A stretch of 37,206 bases of DNA from Gracilariopsis chorda (GCA_003194525.1 NBIV01000514.1:1-37206); one strand, 5' to 3'. Shown: positions 18,873 to 29,387, counted from the stretch's first letter. The notes: generated by a model not told the origin, from the letters alone. Translations and numbers: made by a program.

Positions 18873-19304
18873 GTGCGTGTCGATCAATTTACGATGCAGG
18901 TGGCTCGATTCGACGAGAACATACAGGTGCTCGAACGACAGCTCCTGCATCGTATCGACTTCGAGTTTTCTTTCGCAGATATTCGCATGATTCAAAGGCA
19001 GTTTCCCATTCGTCTCGCGTTTGCAGCTACCGTTCACAAAGGACAGGGAAAGACGTTGGATGGCTTGGTTGTGGATGTGCGATCCAACTTCTTCTGCGCA
19101 GGTCAGTTGTATGTCGCATTGTCGCGCGTTCGAAGGAACGACCATGTGCTGCTCCTGCATGATCCCCAGCGCACACCCTCGAATGCGCACACAATTCATC
19201 CCATGCCTGTTCCCATCGCCAACCCAGTGCTGCCTGAAGCCATTCAATTCTGCATCCTCCACAACCGTAATCATATCTCTTGCATTCTTCTTTCATTGAA
19301 CTAA
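18873..19304 (+). CDS. Helitron helicase C-terminal fragment with altered end, unit 3
   Basis: This is the late helicase motif fragment ([21 protein letters not shown]), out of frame with the upstream part as in unit 2. A lost C in the CCC run near 19256 changes the end from FCIPPQP-stop to a longer tail reading into the 3' region, stopping at 19304. The tail is not expected to be a real feature of the protein. Confidence 0.7.
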   Translation: MRVDQFTMQVARFDENIQVLERQLLHRIDFEFSFADIRMIQRQFPIRLAFAATVHKGQGKTLDGLVVDVRSNFFCAGQLYVALSRVRRNDHVLLLHDPQRTPSNAHTIHPMPVPIANPVLPEAIQFCILHNRNHISCILLSLN

Positions 19305-19960
19305 ACTACTTGCTTTTCTGCTTTTGCTTTCTCCACCCTCTTTTTTCGTCACCACTGTTTATCACTCCTCCACCGCGGCGCGCAGCGCCACCCGCGGCCG
19401 AAGGCCGCTTCCTCTTGTCTCAACACCCCACTCTTAATGATTTACACATGTATGAGGGGGGTGTTGTTGACTGACGGGAGGCGTTGCGCCACAAAATTCG
19501 CTTTGCACGCCCCCGTTTGCGCATGCAAATCGCCCATTTGGCGCAACGCCTCCCCACCATTAAAAAAATTCAGCAGCAGCAGCAGCAAAGCGTTCAGTTA
19601 ATTAGCTGCTGCTGCTGCAGGTTGACTGTGCAATGGCTGCTGAATGGCTTGCAATACAATCAAATTGTAGTGCCAGCCACTCAGCAGCAGAAACCCAGCG
19701 GTTCATTCAGACACGTGGCAAATTGCACTGCGCCAGTGCATTGCATTCCAACACGTGGCAAATTGCACTGCGCCAGTGCAGCGTATACTGAAGTTTCATT
19801 GCAGACTTGCCTGCAACAGACGTATATACTGCACTGGCGCAGTGCCAAATGCATCTCGCTTGCTGACCCTAACCACTATTCTCCATCCCATTCAGGCTTG
19901 GCCAATAGCGCAGTGTCGTAACCTTTTGCTACTTTGGGCACTGTTTGCTGGCCTGGGACG
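19305..19960 (+). repeat. Helitron unit 3 tail
   Basis: This non-coding tail has the same hairpin series as unit 1. The 16-bp palindrome arms are at 19476-19491 and 19539-19554, and there are five CAG repeats near 19571-19585 facing CTG repeats. The direct-repeat pair and 17-bp inverted pair are present at 19711-19846. No gene is seen. Confidence 0.75.
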
Positions 19961-20510
19961 TAGGCAAGGCCGAGCTCGTGTGCAGGTCGCCACAAGAGTA
20001 ACCCACTAAGTACCACGGATCTGGGAAAAGTCGGGTGCTCCTCTGTGGTATACTGGTCGTTTGACGGCGATCAGGAAGTCTGAGGGTTTACCGGACCTAA
20101 TACCAGCTTGCTGTGCAGGGTCCGGGGCGGCCGCCGTGTCGTACCTCTTGGGGCCGGAAAGCACACTTCGGTGTGTGAGTAAAAGCAGACCAATCCTTAC
20201 AACCGGACGCGGGTTAAACGTCAAACGGCTTGAAAACCGGCTGGGCACACTCCGCCCGTCATAATCCAGCAGGAGTTTGTCGACAGTCCCTGTGCTGCGC
20301 ACGACTGCATCGGGTAAATATAAGCCTTGCAGCAATTTGTTTTTTTAATTGCTGCATGCGACTAGGCCCGGTGGGTGCAAAGCAACAAACTGCAACCAGT
20401 TTTTTCACTTTCAACTTTGTGTTTTATTGGGAATTATTCTGGAACTCTGGCAAATTTTTTAACGGTTTAAAAACATAGAATTGTTTTTTTCTTTTCTTTG
20501 GTAAATTGAA
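19961..20510 (+). promoter_or_regulatory. Helitron unit 4 leader with TATA-like site
   Basis: This has the same leader as unit 3, with the TATA-like AAATATAAGC at 20316-20325. No gene is seen. Confidence 0.4.
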
Positions 20511-22166
20511 ATGACGAGAGGAGGGCGACGTCTGAACTCTGGTGGCATCCGATCTAACTCGGGAGGTGCCAGAGACAATTCTGGAGGTGCCAGGTTGAAC
20601 GCAGGCGGTTCAAGGCAAAACGCTGGTGGTCGTCGCGTCGGCAGTGGTGGAGCACGGGCAGGAGCTGGAAGACCCCGAAGAGAACCAGCTCCTCCATCTC
20701 CAGATGAGTTGGGAGTAAATGAGAGCGGAGAACACGTTCAAGGACCTATTGTTCCAGTGGTTGAAGAAGACGAAATTACTCCTGCACCTACTTCGGTTGC
20801 AGCAGCAGTTAGCACAAGCGCCGCTGGAGCCAGTGGGTCTGCTGCCACAGATCTACCAACATCGTGCCCAATTCCTGGATTTCTGGAGTTTGTGAGAGGC
20901 CTTCCAAGTCACATTCCACCGCCTCCGATGCCTCCCCCTCTCCCACCGATGCCTGCAGAACAGATGCCTATTGCAATGGAATTGGAAGAGGATGAGATCA
21001 TCCCTGCTCCCTCACAGCCACCGCCATCACAGCAGCCTGCTCTGTCACAAGCTAAACAAGAGGAAGAACAGATGCCAGTCCCGATGGAAGTGGAAGAGGA
21101 TGAGATCACCCCGGCTCCCTCACACCCGCCGCCGCAGCCTGCGTTGCCACAAGCTGAACAGGAAGAACAACAGATGTCCATTCCGATGGAGGTGGAAGCG
21201 GATGAGATCACACCGGCTCCCTCACACCAGCCGCAGCATCAGCCACAGCAACAGCTTGATATGACGGTCATGCACTGTGCTGGGCGTCCTGATCGAGGAC
21301 TCTATCGCGTGTACTATGCGTGGGATTCCGTGGCAGCTCAGGCGAGGAATGATCCGGCCATCCGTGCAAGCGTGCCGGAGTTTGAGATGCTTCCCACTGC
21401 AGGTCAAAGGCGATGCGGAAGATGCGGCGAACACTCACACACGCTCTCCTCCTGCCCGTACGCGGACTGGACATTGAAAATACATAGCTGCAAGTATTGC
21501 GGCTGTGTTTTGCTTGGCACAGAGGTCACTGGAGTGTGCTGTGGAATGAAAAGAATGTCAGGATGGGGCGTCACGTTCCGCAGAAGGCATAGCAGTGAGT
21601 TGGTTCGCAGTCTTTATAGCCTGAGAGCCTTCCACAGCCATTTCCTCAACTTGAATACGCTCTTCGCGACGACGCAACTGCTCATGGACATGTCGTATGT
21701 GACGGGAGGCGGTCCCTCCTTTCTCAGACTTGAGGGCAACGCAGCTCTCGCTCTGCCCGCGCAGAACCAGAACAACACGCGCTACAGCTTTCTGTGGGGT
21801 ACTGGTCCACCTTCCTTGGATCCCTCTCACTATGCGCGTGCCAATTTGCGTGCGTTCATTCAAGACATCAACGGACGAGACATCGTGCCCAAGTTGTACG
21901 ATGTGATCAAGCCCAAGCCAGACGTGGTGCGTGAGCGGTACCGATCCATGCTTAGCACGCATCAACAACAACAAAATGCAGATACCACCGTCGATATCAG
22001 CATGCAGGCAGCAGAAGAGGGAGTAGTCGTACGTGGTTACGAAGGAACCCGAAGTGCCACAGTCAGTGCTCCTCACGCAGGTGCTGGGCCTCTCCCTGAA
22101 GATGCTCCTGGTGGCGGGCCAACCATGATGAGAACGCTCCTCGTGGATCCAACTGGCCTGTTATGA
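20511..22166 (+). CDS. Helitron ORF1 zinc-knuckle protein, unit 4
   Basis: This is a third intact 551-codon copy of ORF1, matching unit 3 including the GEHVQ variant. It keeps the RGG-like head, GRPRR, acidic/proline repeats and CCHC knuckle, and ends at the same in-frame TGA (22164-22166). ORF1 remains intact here although the following Rep and helicase are heavily broken. Confidence 0.85.
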   Translation: MTRGGRRLNSGGIRSNSGGARDNSGGARLNAGGSRQNAGGRRVGSGGARAGAGRPRREPAPPSPDELGVNESGEHVQGPIVPVVEEDEITPAPTSVAAAVSTSAAGASGSAATDLPTSCPIPGFLEFVRGLPSHIPPPPMPPPLPPMPAEQMPIAMELEEDEIIPAPSQPPPSQQPALSQAKQEEEQMPVPMEVEEDEITPAPSHPPPQPALPQAEQEEQQMSIPMEVEADEITPAPSHQPQHQPQQQLDMTVMHCAGRPDRGLYRVYYAWDSVAAQARNDPAIRASVPEFEMLPTAGQRRCGRCGEHSHTLSSCPYADWTLKIHSCKYCGCVLLGTEVTGVCCGMKRMSGWGVTFRRRHSSELVRSLYSLRAFHSHFLNLNTLFATTQLLMDMSYVTGGGPSFLRLEGNAALALPAQNQNNTRYSFLWGTGPPSLDPSHYARANLRAFIQDINGRDIVPKLYDVIKPKPDVVRERYRSMLSTHQQQQNADTTVDISMQAAEEGVVVRGYEGTRSATVSAPHAGAGPLPEDAPGGGPTMMRTLLVDPTGLL

Positions 22167-23490
22167 GTGGAGTCTATAGTACCGCGCTTGGTAGAAGGAA
22201 CTGTAACCGAAGAGCACGCTGTATTGACGGCTGCTAGAGCTGCTAATGCTGGAGATGGGGCGACTGCAAATGCCGCAAACAATGCGCAAGTGCGGTACCG
22301 CCTTCTAAAACCGGCATCCAAAATGGCAGAGAAAGGCACTTTTCCTCTTCTCTACCCGTACGGAGATCAGCACGAACCGTTTGACATTGGCGTGTTTCTG
22401 GAGGCAAAGAACTCAACACAGCAAATCTCATGTCTCAGCGTCAACGAGTGGGAAGCTCCGAAAGCTCACCTGGGCTGAGAACGCGAAGAGACCACTGTAC
22501 TCAGACAACATCCTCTGGACAGTGGACCGTTGATGCAGATGTGGATGCTTCGCACCCACACAAACATTGAGGACATGCGACTGCGTTTCTGAAAGAGAAC
22601 AACGGGCACGTATTGTACAAGAGCAAGAAATGCAGCAAGCACAACAGCAAACCGGTCACGTGCCACAATCCCAGTTCGTGCTAATGGGACGCATATTTCT
22701 GCCCGATGACTCGGTCAACTCAGCAGCGTACTGGAAGAACGAGCGCATGGATGTACAGGCGATCGTGGCGCGGAGAGGACCGCCTTCTGTGTTCATTACA
22801 ATCACCATGAACATCTGGCGAGAGGACATCCAGCGTCTTGGGATGGACACCACCAATCGTGGCGCATTTACGGCACAAAGTAACCGCCCTCGACCGTTTG
22901 ACCGACCGGATCTGATTGCAAGTGTGTACAACCAGTACGCAAAACGACTTCATGAAGATTTGGAGAAGAACTCGAGCAGATCTTTGGATTGAAGTGCCTG
23001 GGCTTGCATCAAAGCTCGAGTTTCAAGAGCGCAATGTGCCTCATCACCACATGCTCGTGTGGCTCGAAGGAGGCATGATTGAAGACGTTGATGTGATCGA
23101 CGAGCTCATTCGTGCAGAATTCCCCTTCCAGGCGAAGACGACACGTTGCGTGCTCTCATTCGTTCCATGCACAGGCACCGCCACTCCACCTATTTCCGGA
23201 ATCGCGCTGGGCGGTGCAAGTTTGGATACGACAGCAATATGATTGTGCCGGAGACGTACATTGAAGAAGGCACGAATCGCGTTATTTACCGCAAAAGAAG
23301 CAAGAATACCTCAAGATTGTGCCGTACAACCCAACACTGACCAAGAAGTACGCTCTCATATCAACGTAGAGCGCACGCAAGGAGGGGCGCAGTGGCTTAT
23401 CTGATGAAGTACGCGTTTAAGCAGCCCAAAGCTCAGGAGGTGGTGCTCAATGTGAGTGATGCTAAGAGACAGGCACACACAACGAGCAGC
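22167..23490 (+). pseudogene. Helitron Rep domain, unit 4, multiply frameshifted
   Basis: The first 93 codons match units 2-3; an extra G at about 22450 then breaks the frame, which ends at 22478. At least ten further 1-base changes follow (near 22513, 22588, 22943, 22956, 22974, 22999, 23121, 23300, 23350 and 23387), nearly all shortening or lengthening a short homopolymer. The His triad is still encoded at 23042-23050 and the tyrosine pair at 23398-23412. The codon that is TAG in units 2-3 is GAG here, as in unit 1. Confidence 0.7.
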
Positions 23491-25923
23491 AACAAGAGCC
23501 ACAGGTGCAGAACGACATTCGTGCATACATGCGAGCGCGTGTGGTGGGCGCGTCAATGCAGCTTGGAGACTTTTCGAGTTTCGACATGTTCACATCGTAC
23601 CAAAAGTAGAGCGACTGGCCATTCACTTGGAAGGAGAGCGCACATTTCTGCTGAGAGGTCCAAACCAGCTCTTTTTCTGCATCACAGCCGTCTACACTGG
23701 AGAGATACTTTGCAAGGCCCGAAGCATACGCGAACCTCGACTACCTTTCGTACTTTGAAAAAGTGCGATTGTATCGCACGCTTCCAGCCCGCGTGCTTAA
23801 CCAATACGACGGAGACAGCACTCAGGTGCCACAGACGACTGCGATCCGCCATGTACGTGGTAGAGCGCACGGACGACGAGCAGTGTGTCGCAAGGATCAG
23901 AGCTGTTTCACCGTCGGACATTGAGCTCTTTGCTCTGCGCTTGCTGCTCATGAATCACGGCTCGAGCTCTTATGAAGACGCAAGGACTTTCAACGGACAG
24001 CAGTATGGAACGTATCGTGAAACTGCGATTGTAAGCGGACTGCTCGCGGAACGGATCCGAGTTTGATATTGCATTCCAAGAAGCAGTGCAGATATACAGC
24101 ACGCCTCAGAGCTACGACGTCTGGTTGTTACACATATACCAACAAGGCGCAGACCCAGAAAAAATGGCCGTCGAAAACTGGGAGGCACTATGTAGCGACA
24201 TACATACAGGAGATGAGCAGCAAGAAAGCAAGAAATGTATCGACGTGTGGTGGAAATCTCAGACAGGCACGGAGGACGACTGCTTCGCGATCACAGCTTC
24301 TTTCTCCCAGCACCTACAGCAGGATCATACAGCATTGACTGAGGCGAAATCGAGCTACAACAACTCGAGACGCACGAGTGGTGCGAAATTCGTCAACTTT
24401 GCAGTCAAGGTACGCCACCTTAAAACCTCGCCAAAGACAAGTCATTGACACCGTCATTGCTGCATTGCAACAACGACAGGCACTGCAGGAGCGAACAAGC
24501 ACTCCTGAAACGTGTTCTTTGTGCAAGGATCCGCAGGAAACCGGAAGACATACGTGCTCAACCTCCTTCGTGATATCGTTGAGTCGGAAAGGAATTGCTC
24601 GCCGAAATGACTGCTACAACAGGCATTGCAGCTTCGTTGTACGAAGGTGGCCGCACTTTACATAGCCTCTCGGACTGGGTGTAGCTGATAGGGACAGCAC
24701 AAGCAGCACTACAGCCACTTTGTCAAAGTACGGTCCCCGATCTCAACGTGCAGAACTGCTACGCGAAATACAACTGCTCGTCTTGGATGAGGCGTCCATG
24801 CTCTCACGAAAGCTCTTCGAACTCATGGATGCGTTGCTCAAAGATCTTCGCTGCAGTGGAATGGAAAACCCGCCTCCGTTTGGGGGCTTGACCATCGTTC
24901 TATCCGGCGACTACTCCCAGCTGCTTCCAGTGGTGCCGCAGGTGTACATGGAGGCCGAGCCAAGTGGTAATGTGAGACGAGTGTACACAAACATTCTCAA
25001 CGAATTGCCGTGGAAGAGTGATCTGTGGACATTGTGCTCGGTTCAAGTGCTGTACCTCACGGAACAAGTACGCCAAGCCGATGATCCGGCATTTGCGTCG
25101 CTGTTACGTTCCATTGCACGAAACACAATATCCAACAACGCTCCACTACCACTCAGATCTACCGGTGGCATGCAAACCGCCTACCAATTCCTGTGGAAGT
25201 GGCTGACAACACGACGCAAGGAGGATGTGGATCTCAGCAAAATGCTCATTGCCTCCACAAATCAGTTGGTCGACGAACATAATGCGGCAGCGTAGATCTG
25301 TTTCCTGGTGAACGCTTCACTCTTCCGTCAGCGACAACCGTGCAACCTGTGCGTGGGCAGAACCCAGAGTCTGACTTTGCCAGTTCTATCGTCCCCGAGT
25401 TTGCATATCAGTATGCGCCTACTGGAGTACCGCCTCATAACTTGGACTTGAAGATTGGTGTGCCAGTTATGGTCATTCGGAACGTGCTGCATCCCGCTGT
25501 GGTCAACGGAAAGCTGTTCTCAGTCGTGCGTGTCGATCAATTTACGATTCAGGTGGCTCGATTCGACGAGAACAGACAGGTGCTCGAACGACAGCTCCTG
25601 CATCGTATCGACTTCGAGTTTTCTTTACGCAGATATTCGCATGATTCGAAGGCAGTTTCCCATTCGTCTCGCGTTTGCAGCTACCGTTCACAAAGGACAA
25701 GGAAAGACGTTGGATGGCTTGGTTGTGGATGTGCGATCCAACTTCTTCTGCGCTGGTCAGTTGTATGTCGCATTGTCGCGCGTTCGAAGGAACGACCATG
25801 TGCTGCTCCTGCATGATCCGCAGCATACACCCCGAATGCGACACAATTCATCCCATGCCTGTTCCCATCGCCAACCCAGTGCTGCCTGAAGCCATTCAGT
25901 TCTGCATCCCTCCACAACCGTAA
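23491..25923 (+). pseudogene. Helitron PIF1-like helicase, unit 4, frameshifted
   Basis: The helicase is in pieces. The Walker A site (24527-24549) carries an extra A and a missing G that cancel, so GSAGTGKT reads GSAGNRKT. An open piece at 24720-25295 holds Walker B (DE at 24786) and LSGDYSQLLP. A lost C near 25292 creates a stop. The next piece from 25340 holds [15 protein letters not shown] without the deletion of units 2-3. An extra A near 25627 shifts the frame before the late motifs. The canonical TAA is at 25921-25923. Confidence 0.7.
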
Positions 25924-26476
25924 TCATATCTCTTGCATTCTTCTTTCATTGAATTAAACTACTTGCTTTTCTGTTTTTGCTTTCTCCACCCTCTTTTTTC
26001 CTCACCGCTGTTTATCACTCCTCCATTGCGGCGCGCAGCGCCGCCCGCGGCCGAAGGCCACTTCCTCTTGTCTCTCCATTATAATGATTTACTCCTCTAT
26101 GAGGGGGGGGTTCTTGATTGAATGGAGGCGTTGCGCCACAAAATCCTCTTGCACGCCCCCGTTTGCACATCCAAATCGCCCATTTGGCGCAACGCCTCCC
26201 TACCATTTAAAAAATTCAGCAGCAGCAGCAGCAGCAAAGCTTGCTGCTTACTGGCTGGCACTCCCGTAATGACTGCAGTGCCATCCAGTTACACAAAGCA
26301 ACGTGTCGCGCTTTCTCATCATTGGCAGGCACTGCAGTCAATTTAGGCACCTAAACACAAATCCATACGGCTCCCATACTCTAGGCGCCGCGGCGCCCCG
26401 TGGTTCTACGAGCGCTATTGCGAGCGCAAGCGAGCAAAGGGCTCGGAGAGCCTCCGAACGCCACGAAATACACAAA
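25924..26476 (+). repeat. Helitron unit 4 tail, diverged form (tail T1)
   Basis: This is the non-coding tail after the unit 4 stop. It has the GGCGCGCAGCGCC hairpin at 26030-26042, a GGAGGCG palindrome with arms at 26124-26138 and 26185-26200, and CAG repeats near 26217-26236. It then continues with sequence absent from units 1-3 (CTTGCTGCTTACTGGC onward), including a GC-rich palindromic patch near 26385-26450 (GGCGCCGCGGCGCC and GGCTCGGAGAGCC). The sequence after the palindrome reappears in the tail at 26932. Confidence 0.65.
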
Positions 26477-26530
26477 GCTACAAACACAACGCGGCGCGCA
26501 GCGCCGCCCACGGCCGAAGGCCGTTTCCAC
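26216..26530 (+). repeat. Direct repeat block R1 (copy 1 of 2)
   Basis: This block of about 315 bp starts in the CAG repeats and runs to the paired hairpins. It recurs at 26932-27242, about 715 bp downstream, with scattered substitutions and 1-base indels. Shared landmarks are GACTGCAGTGC, ACGTGTCGCGCTTTCTC, TAGGCACCTAAACAC and the GGCGCCGCGGCGCC palindrome. It belongs to the second tail subfamily and is not part of units 1-3. Confidence 0.75.
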
Positions 26531-26826
26531 TTGTCTCAAAACCCCCACTCTTAATGATTTACACATGTATGAGGGGGGTGTTGTTGACTGACGGGAGGCG
26601 TTGCGCCACAAAAATCGTCTTGCACGCCCCCTTTGCCCATGCAAAACGCCCATTTGGCGCAACGCCTCCCTACCTTCAAAAAAAATCAGCAGCAGCAGCA
26701 GCAGCAGCAAAGCGTTCAGTTAATTAGCTGCTGCTGCTGCATGTTGACTGTGCAATGGCTGCTGAATGGCTTGCAATACAATCAAATTGTAGTGCCAGCC
26801 ACTCAGCAGCAAAAACCCAGCGGTTG
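26477..26826 (+). repeat. Second partial Helitron tail (T2)
   Basis: This partial tail matches the 3' region of units 1-3 (unit 1 about 6045-6378) but has no coding sequence in front of it. It contains the paired hairpins (26493-26505 and 26511-26523), the 16-bp palindrome (arms 26593-26608 and 26655-26670), CAG repeats near 26688-26708 and the facing CTG repeats. It breaks off at GCGGTT near 26824, where the next palindrome-containing tail begins. Confidence 0.7.
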
Positions 26827-27245
26827 ATTGACGGGAGGCGGTGCGCCAATAAACCGCCCTGTATGCCCCTCTACGCGCTTGCAAAACTGCCATTTGGCGC
26901 AATGCCTCCCTACCATTTAAAAAATTCAGCAGCAGCAGCAGCAGCAAAGCTTGCTGCTTACTGGCTGGCACTCCCATAATGACTGCAGTGCAACCCAGTT
27001 ACACAAAGCAACGTGTCGCGCTTTCTCATCATTGGCTGGCACTGCAGTCAAATTTAGGCACCTAAACACAAATCCATACGGCTCCACATACTCTAGGCGC
27101 CGCGGCGCCCGTGGTTCTACGAGCGCTATTGCGATCGCAAGCGAGCAAAGTGCTCGGGGAGCCTCCGAACGCTACTAAATACATAAAGCTACAAAACCAA
27201 CGCGGCGCGCAGCGCCGCCCATGGCCGAAGGCCGTTTCCACTTGT
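26827..27245 (+). repeat. Third partial Helitron tail (T3) and right end of the array
   Basis: It begins with a diverged GGGAGGCGGTGCGCCA palindrome (arms 26833-26848 and 26895-26910), then CAG repeats, then the T1-type sequence, and ends after the paired hairpins at 27204-27216 and 27223-27233. Similarity to Helitron sequence stops near 27245. This is the only visible outer boundary of the array. No CTRR end adjoining a T, as expected for a canonical Helitron, is evident here. Confidence 0.65.
26932..27242 (+). repeat. Direct repeat block R1 (copy 2 of 2)
   Basis: This is the second copy of the block at 26216-26530. Its divergence from copy 1 is clearly greater than that between the coding units, which suggests that these tails are older. 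Confidence 0.75.
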
Positions 27246-28556
27246 TTGATGTCTAACAACTGTAGTCGAACGATAGCGAGAGCCTGGAGACACACTCGGC
27301 GATGAGTGGGAGGATCCAGGAATTGACAAACGGAGAGAGTGACAGGCTTGTATCCAATAGGGCGTCGCAAAAGAAAGCTTCCCTCGCTGAAGTTTGTCGT
27401 TTTGCGGCGGGTTCTGGTACCCGCTGTAGAACAAAAACCCTGATATCCAATAATTCACAAGCAACCAACTCTCCTTTTACGAATATCAGACCCAACCCAC
27501 CTCCATCTAGCTATCATCTCCTCAGCTGTTCCACATTACTAAATTTGATAACATGCACTGAGAAATCTCTCAGGATGAGACCCGACATAAAATTGTTTGT
27601 TATGCTCTTTCTTCTCGATACTATGTGGTGGAATACAAACGAGCTTCGCTTGAAAACAGTTTAAGCTCTTCAAACGCAGCAAAGCATCTCGAAAAAGAAA
27701 AGGTTCAAAAGAGTCGGGTAACAAAAAATGTATCCACGCTCAAGTCGGCACAGAATGGTATGAATTCATATTATGTGATAAAGATGACAATTATATCGTT
27801 CATATGAACGCTAACAGATAGCGGATCTCCCATGATCTTCTTCCTGTAATTGAAAAAATGCATCAAAATTGTGAAAATCAACCCCCATACTCTATGCATG
27901 GCAAAAAGAGAGAAAGAAAAACAAGTTGGCGATCAGTGGACCCTCTGAGATTGGAAATGTGGTATGTTAGAACAGTGAGTGTTATGTAAGCGCTTTCCCC
28001 AGTATTTGGCTTTGTAAAATCTAGTGTGAGTGCTTTATAAAGGCTTCTGAAGACCTATGTTCAAGGTAGTTTCCGTTTTTTCTCAAATAGAAGTCCTGAA
28101 CAGCAGATATAGATACAAAACCTCTTTTCTTTTGAGCAGAGCTCTTGGTACATTAAACAATATCAAGCATGGTCGTCATCATAGTTTCCATGTGTTTTGC
28201 GATATCTACATGCATTTGATTCGCCAATTGTTGTTTGGAATTACCTGCTACTCTTCTTTTTTCTACTTTCACCGACAATACCAGACGTTTTTTTCGCATT
28301 TTTCATTTCCTTTTTTGCATGTGCAGGGTTTTCATCGTGGTTTCGGAGCACAGTAGCCTGTTTTTTGGCTTGAATATTACGGTATATTCGTTTTGCACGG
28401 CGCAATTCGGGTGGAATATGTAGATCTTCGGTTGCTGTCCGCGTTTAATCCGGATGATCCAACTTAACCTTCAAACTTTCTGTCATTCTTCGCGGTACAT
28501 CGTTCTTTTCAGCCCACTGCGTGAAGTTTATTGCAACTCTGTCCCAATGGGTTCTG
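27246..28556. other. AT-rich interval with no recognisable gene
   Basis: This lies between the Helitron tails and the retrotransposon LTR. It is more AT-rich than either neighbour and contains only short open frames (the longest about 120 codons from 27302) with no motif I recognise. No tRNA, rRNA or repeat is apparent. It is probably intergenic host DNA or decayed repeat. The hairpin comb described for the retrotransposon is not seen here, except for CCCAATGGG at 28543-28551 just outside the LTR. Confidence 0.5.
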
Positions 28557-29375
28557 TGTTGCAACGCCCCAAAGGGGAGAAACACCGAAAGACGTTCGGC
28601 ATCTTTCCTCCGTGGAGGTGAACCCAGTTGGGTAGAGCCCCTCTAGGGGTGGCACGGCGGAGCCGGTTTGTAAGACCGAGGCCACCTTTCGCGACTAGCG
28701 CAAGAGGGTTTAGGACAAGAATCGGTATCCGCGAGAGCGGGAATGCGTCCTCGTCAGAGGTAGGTTTCCACGTAAGTGGGGGTGTGCGAGCGGATGCGCA
28801 CACGAGAGCCGCGGATAGCGGGAGGTGCCCCTAAAAAGGGGAAAAGGAATGGCGAAGAGGAGGAAGAGAGGACGAAGTGAGTTGCGAGAGCGACGGGGAC
28901 GAACGGCGATGCCGGTAACAATATCCCTATACAGGGCGCAACACCAATGTAATTGAAATAATATGACTCCCAGTGATGGGTCCCTTTAGATGTGCAAGGG
29001 GTTAGATGTCCCGTGGTTCACGGCGTTTCCCTCCAAGGAGGAGTAGAGCACGCGCGCAAGCGGTAACAACTAGAGCCAATTCCCCAGGTTAAGGTCCCTT
29101 TTTGGGGAATGTTTACTGGTGCGACGGCAGTGCGCCGTCGCACTAAGTACTTGCTTCCCTGAAATGGGTGTGAAAATAATAAATAAAATCAAGTAAAATA
29201 CTCCACATTTCGTGGCAACATCCACTACTGTGGCCAACCGCCAATTGACCCAAAACCGTGTCCCACGTGTCAATACCCACCATTGTGGGGCGTAGTTCAT
29301 ATACACACTACACAACCGATAATATCGGGAAACAATCAAGTACCAGGAATCTCTCCCTGAGGGCGTTGCACTACA
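28557..29375 (-). repeat. 3' LTR of the Ty3/gypsy element
   Basis: This is placed by three signs. On the minus strand it begins TGTAGTGCAACGCCC directly after a polypurine tract. It ends in CGTTGCAACA, giving TGT...ACA termini. The two ends carry a 10-bp inverted repeat (TGCAACGCCC at 28560-28569 and its complement at 29361-29370). The length is 819 bp. A TATA-like GTGTATATGAA lies on the minus strand near 29298-29308. The partner LTR is outside the window, so neither identity nor a target duplication (candidate TTCTG, 28552-28556) can be checked. Confidence 0.7.
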
Positions 29376-29387
29376 TCTCCCCCCCCT
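29376..29387 (-). promoter_or_regulatory. Polypurine tract (plus-strand primer site)
   Basis: The minus strand reads AGGGGGGGGAGA immediately before the TGT that opens the LTR. This is the expected place and composition for the RNase H-resistant primer of plus-strand synthesis. Confidence 0.75.

Larger units (their letters stand above)
13299..19960 (+). mobile_element. Helitron tandem unit 3
   Basis: This 6662-bp unit is almost base-for-base unit 2, with the same TGA (15502-15504), TAG (16843-16845) and helicase deletion (near 18850). It shares GAGCGGAGAACACG near 14065 with unit 4, whereas units 1 and 2 have GAGCGGAGCACACG. The near identity implies that the array was duplicated after the lesions arose, or has been homogenised by gene conversion. 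Confidence 0.9.
19961..26210 (+). mobile_element. Helitron tandem unit 4 (mosaic, damaged)
   Basis: This is the last coding unit of the array. From 19961 to about 22447 it matches unit 3. From 22448 it collects many 1-base indels while still following units 2-3. From about 23450 onward its substitutions follow unit 1 instead (for example ACAACAACTCG near 24357, ACCATCGTTC near 24890 and TTTCCTGGTGAACGC near 25302). Its tail also departs from units 1-3 after the palindrome at 26124-26200. It is therefore a join of two lineages. The right limit is approximate because partial tails follow directly. Confidence 0.85.

Noticed and set aside
27253..27256. CTAA near the right edge of the tails as the array terminus
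   Set aside because: It is followed by C, lies about 18 nt after the hairpin, and has no support from a second copy.
27302..27664. A 120-codon open frame in the AT-rich interval
   Set aside because: No motif, no codon pattern and no neighbour suggests a gene; this length can arise by chance.
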